From positions 1-6,584 of the forward strand of contig JAJNBO010000150.1 of the NCBI GenBank assembly GCA_021156245.1: a stretch of 6,584 bases of DNA, written 5' to 3'. A program made the position numbers and the translations under genes. The notes under the pieces were generated by a model. The model made no database searches. It saw only the letters and a program-made list of their open reading frames with translations, and was not told the DNA's origin. Positions 5,455-6,584 of the stretch are shown piece after piece; position 1 is the first letter of the stretch, and every line of letters begins with the position of its first letter. The stretch is from Ramlibacter sp. GTDB lineage: Bacteria; Pseudomonadota; Gammaproteobacteria; Burkholderiales; Burkholderiaceae_C.

Positions 5455-6584
5455 ATGGAGCGCATCGCCGCACCGCAGGAGATCGACAGGACGTTGTACG
5501 CGCCGGATGCGAAGGATCCGCCGGCGAAGTACGGCCTGCCGCAGCACGTGAAGTTCTGCACCTCCTGCGTCATCTCGAACCAGCGGCCGAATTCGGCCGT
5601 CGAATACAGCCACACCAAGGACTCGAAGAAGAAGACGATCGCCTTCGACGCGGAGGGCATGTGCGACGCGTGCAGGTTCGCGCTGCGCAAGAAGCAGGGC
5701 ATAGCCTGGGACGAGCGCGAACGCGCATTGCGCGAGCTGTGCGACCGCCATCGCAGCAGGAACGGCGAGTACGACTGCATCGTGCCGGGCTCGGGCGGCA
5801 AGGACAGCTTCTACGCGTCGCACATCCTGCGCACGAAGTACGGCATGCACCCCATGACCGTGACCTGGGCGCCGCACATCTACACCGAGTGGGGCTGGAA
5901 GAACTTCCAGGCCTGGATCCACGCGGGGCACGACAACCTGCTGATGACCCCGAACGGGCGCATCCACCGCCTGCTGACGCGCCTGGCCGTGGACAACCTG
6001 TTCCACCCGTTCCAGGCGTTCATGTTCGGCCAGAAGGCGCTCGCGCCCAAGATGGCGCTGCTGCACAAGATCCCGCTGGTGTTCTATGGCGAGAACGAGG
6101 CCGAGTACGGCAACCCGATCGGCGACACCGAGTCGGCCAAGCGGGACTGGTCGTACTTCACCGCGAAAGACCAGTCGCGCGTGAGCCTCGGCGGCGTGGC
6201 GGTGCCGGACCTGAAGAATCACTTCGGCGTGGAGCAGCAGGACCTGCTGCCCTACCTGCCGGCCAACCCGAACGAGATCGAGGAGCAGAAGGTCGAGGTG
6301 CACTACCTCGGCTACTACCTGAAGTGGCACCCGCAAAGCTGCTACTACTACGCGGTGGAACACGGCGGCTTCCAGGCGTCCCCGGAGCGCACGCCGGGCA
6401 CCTACAGCAAGTACAACAGCATCGACGACCGCATCGACGACTTCCACTACTACACCACCGGCGTGAAGTTCGGCATCGGCCGCGCGAGCTACGACGCGGC
6501 CCAGGAAATCCGCTCCGGCGACATCACGCGCGAGGAGGGGGTGGCGCTGGTCAAGCGCTTCGACCACGAGTTCCCCGAGCGCTT
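5455..6584 (+). CDS. wbuX: N-acetyl sugar amidotransferase (WbuX/WbpG/PseA type), 3' partial
   Basis: An ATP-dependent enzyme that turns an N-acetyl (acetamido) group on a sugar into an acetamidino group. In P. aeruginosa, WbpG works with HisH- and HisF-like partners that supply ammonia from glutamine; PseA of Campylobacter serves acetamidino-pseudaminic acid. The frame is open from ATG 5455 to the window end, 376 codons without a stop, so the gene continues just beyond. Two Cys pairs, CTSC (35, 38) and CDAC (70, 73), look like a metal site. The PP-loop SGGKDS (113-118) marks an N-type ATP pyrophosphatase that adenylates the substrate. Further conserved blocks are VTWAPHIYTEWGWKNFQAW, TPNGRIHRLLTRLA, LFHPFQAFMFGQK, VFYGENEAEYGNPIGD, YLGYYLKWHPQSCYYYAVE, SPERTPGTYSKYNSIDD and ITREEGVALVKRFDHEFPER. 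Residues 1-33, before the first Cys, show no motif I know. With fnlABC upstream the likely product is an amidinated L-FucNAc, as proposed for E. coli O145. HisH/HisF-like genes would be expected next but are out of view. Confidence 0.94.
   Translation, partial: MERIAAPQEIDRTLYAPDAKDPPAKYGLPQHVKFCTSCVISNQRPNSAVEYSHTKDSKKKTIAFDAEGMCDACRFALRKKQGIAWDERERALRELCDRHRSRNGEYDCIVPGSGGKDSFYASHILRTKYGMHPMTVTWAPHIYTEWGWKNFQAWIHAGHDNLLMTPNGRIHRLLTRLAVDNLFHPFQAFMFGQKALAPKMALLHKIPLVFYGENEAEYGNPIGDTESAKRDWSYFTAKDQSRVSLGGVAVPDLKNHFGVEQQDLLPYLPANPNEIEEQKVEVHYLGYYLKWHPQSCYYYAVEHGGFQASPERTPGTYSKYNSIDDRIDDFHYYTTGVKFGIGRASYDAAQEIRSGDITREEGVALVKRFDHEFPER

Noticed and set aside
1..6584. Search by eye for insertion sequences, inverted terminal repeats, tRNA, CRISPR repeats, pseudogenes and frameshifts.
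   Set aside because: None was seen. All six frames run intact through their conserved motifs and the gaps between genes are too small to hold such elements.

Overview
The window is a dense stretch of a surface-polysaccharide (O-antigen or capsule) gene cluster. It has six genes, all on the + strand, with almost no space between them. Base composition is very GC-rich by eye (about two thirds), with strong G/C preference at third codon positions. Together with the proteins, this suggests a Burkholderiales-type betaproteobacterium or a similar high-GC proteobacterium. That placement is an inference and no marker gene here fixes it.

Layout: (1) 1-985, a UDP-GlcNAc 4,6-dehydratase/5-epimerase (FnlA/WbjB/CapE), missing about 15 N-terminal residues at the window edge. 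(2) 990-2096, a fused SDR reductase and cupin protein (FnlB/WbjC/CapF). (3) 2102-3235, a non-hydrolysing UDP-sugar 2-epimerase (FnlC/WbjD/CapG). These three make the complete known route from UDP-D-GlcNAc to UDP-N-acetyl-L-fucosamine (UDP-L-FucNAc). (4) 3241-4491, a GT4 glycosyltransferase of the WbuB type, the expected L-FucNAc transferase. (5) 4488-5423, a WbpV-like SDR, probably a 4-keto-sugar reductase or 4-epimerase that makes UDP-D-QuiNAc or UDP-D-FucNAc. (6) 5455 to the right edge, a nearly complete N-acetyl sugar amidotransferase (WbuX/WbpG/PseA type), which converts an acetamido group on a sugar to an acetamidino group.

Gaps between genes are 4, 5 and 5 nt, then a 4-nt overlap (GTGA), then 31 nt. 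This points to a single transcript with translational coupling. No promoter, terminator, tRNA, insertion sequence, CRISPR or long repeat was seen, and there is no gene-free stretch over 31 nt.

The most informative point is the combination. A full UDP-L-FucNAc pathway beside an acetamidino-forming enzyme suggests a polysaccharide containing 2-acetamidino-2,6-dideoxy-L-galactose (L-FucNAm) or another amidinated sugar. The enzyme families are known. I see no wholly new system here, and the interest lies in the predicted glycan and a few family-specific active-site substitutions.
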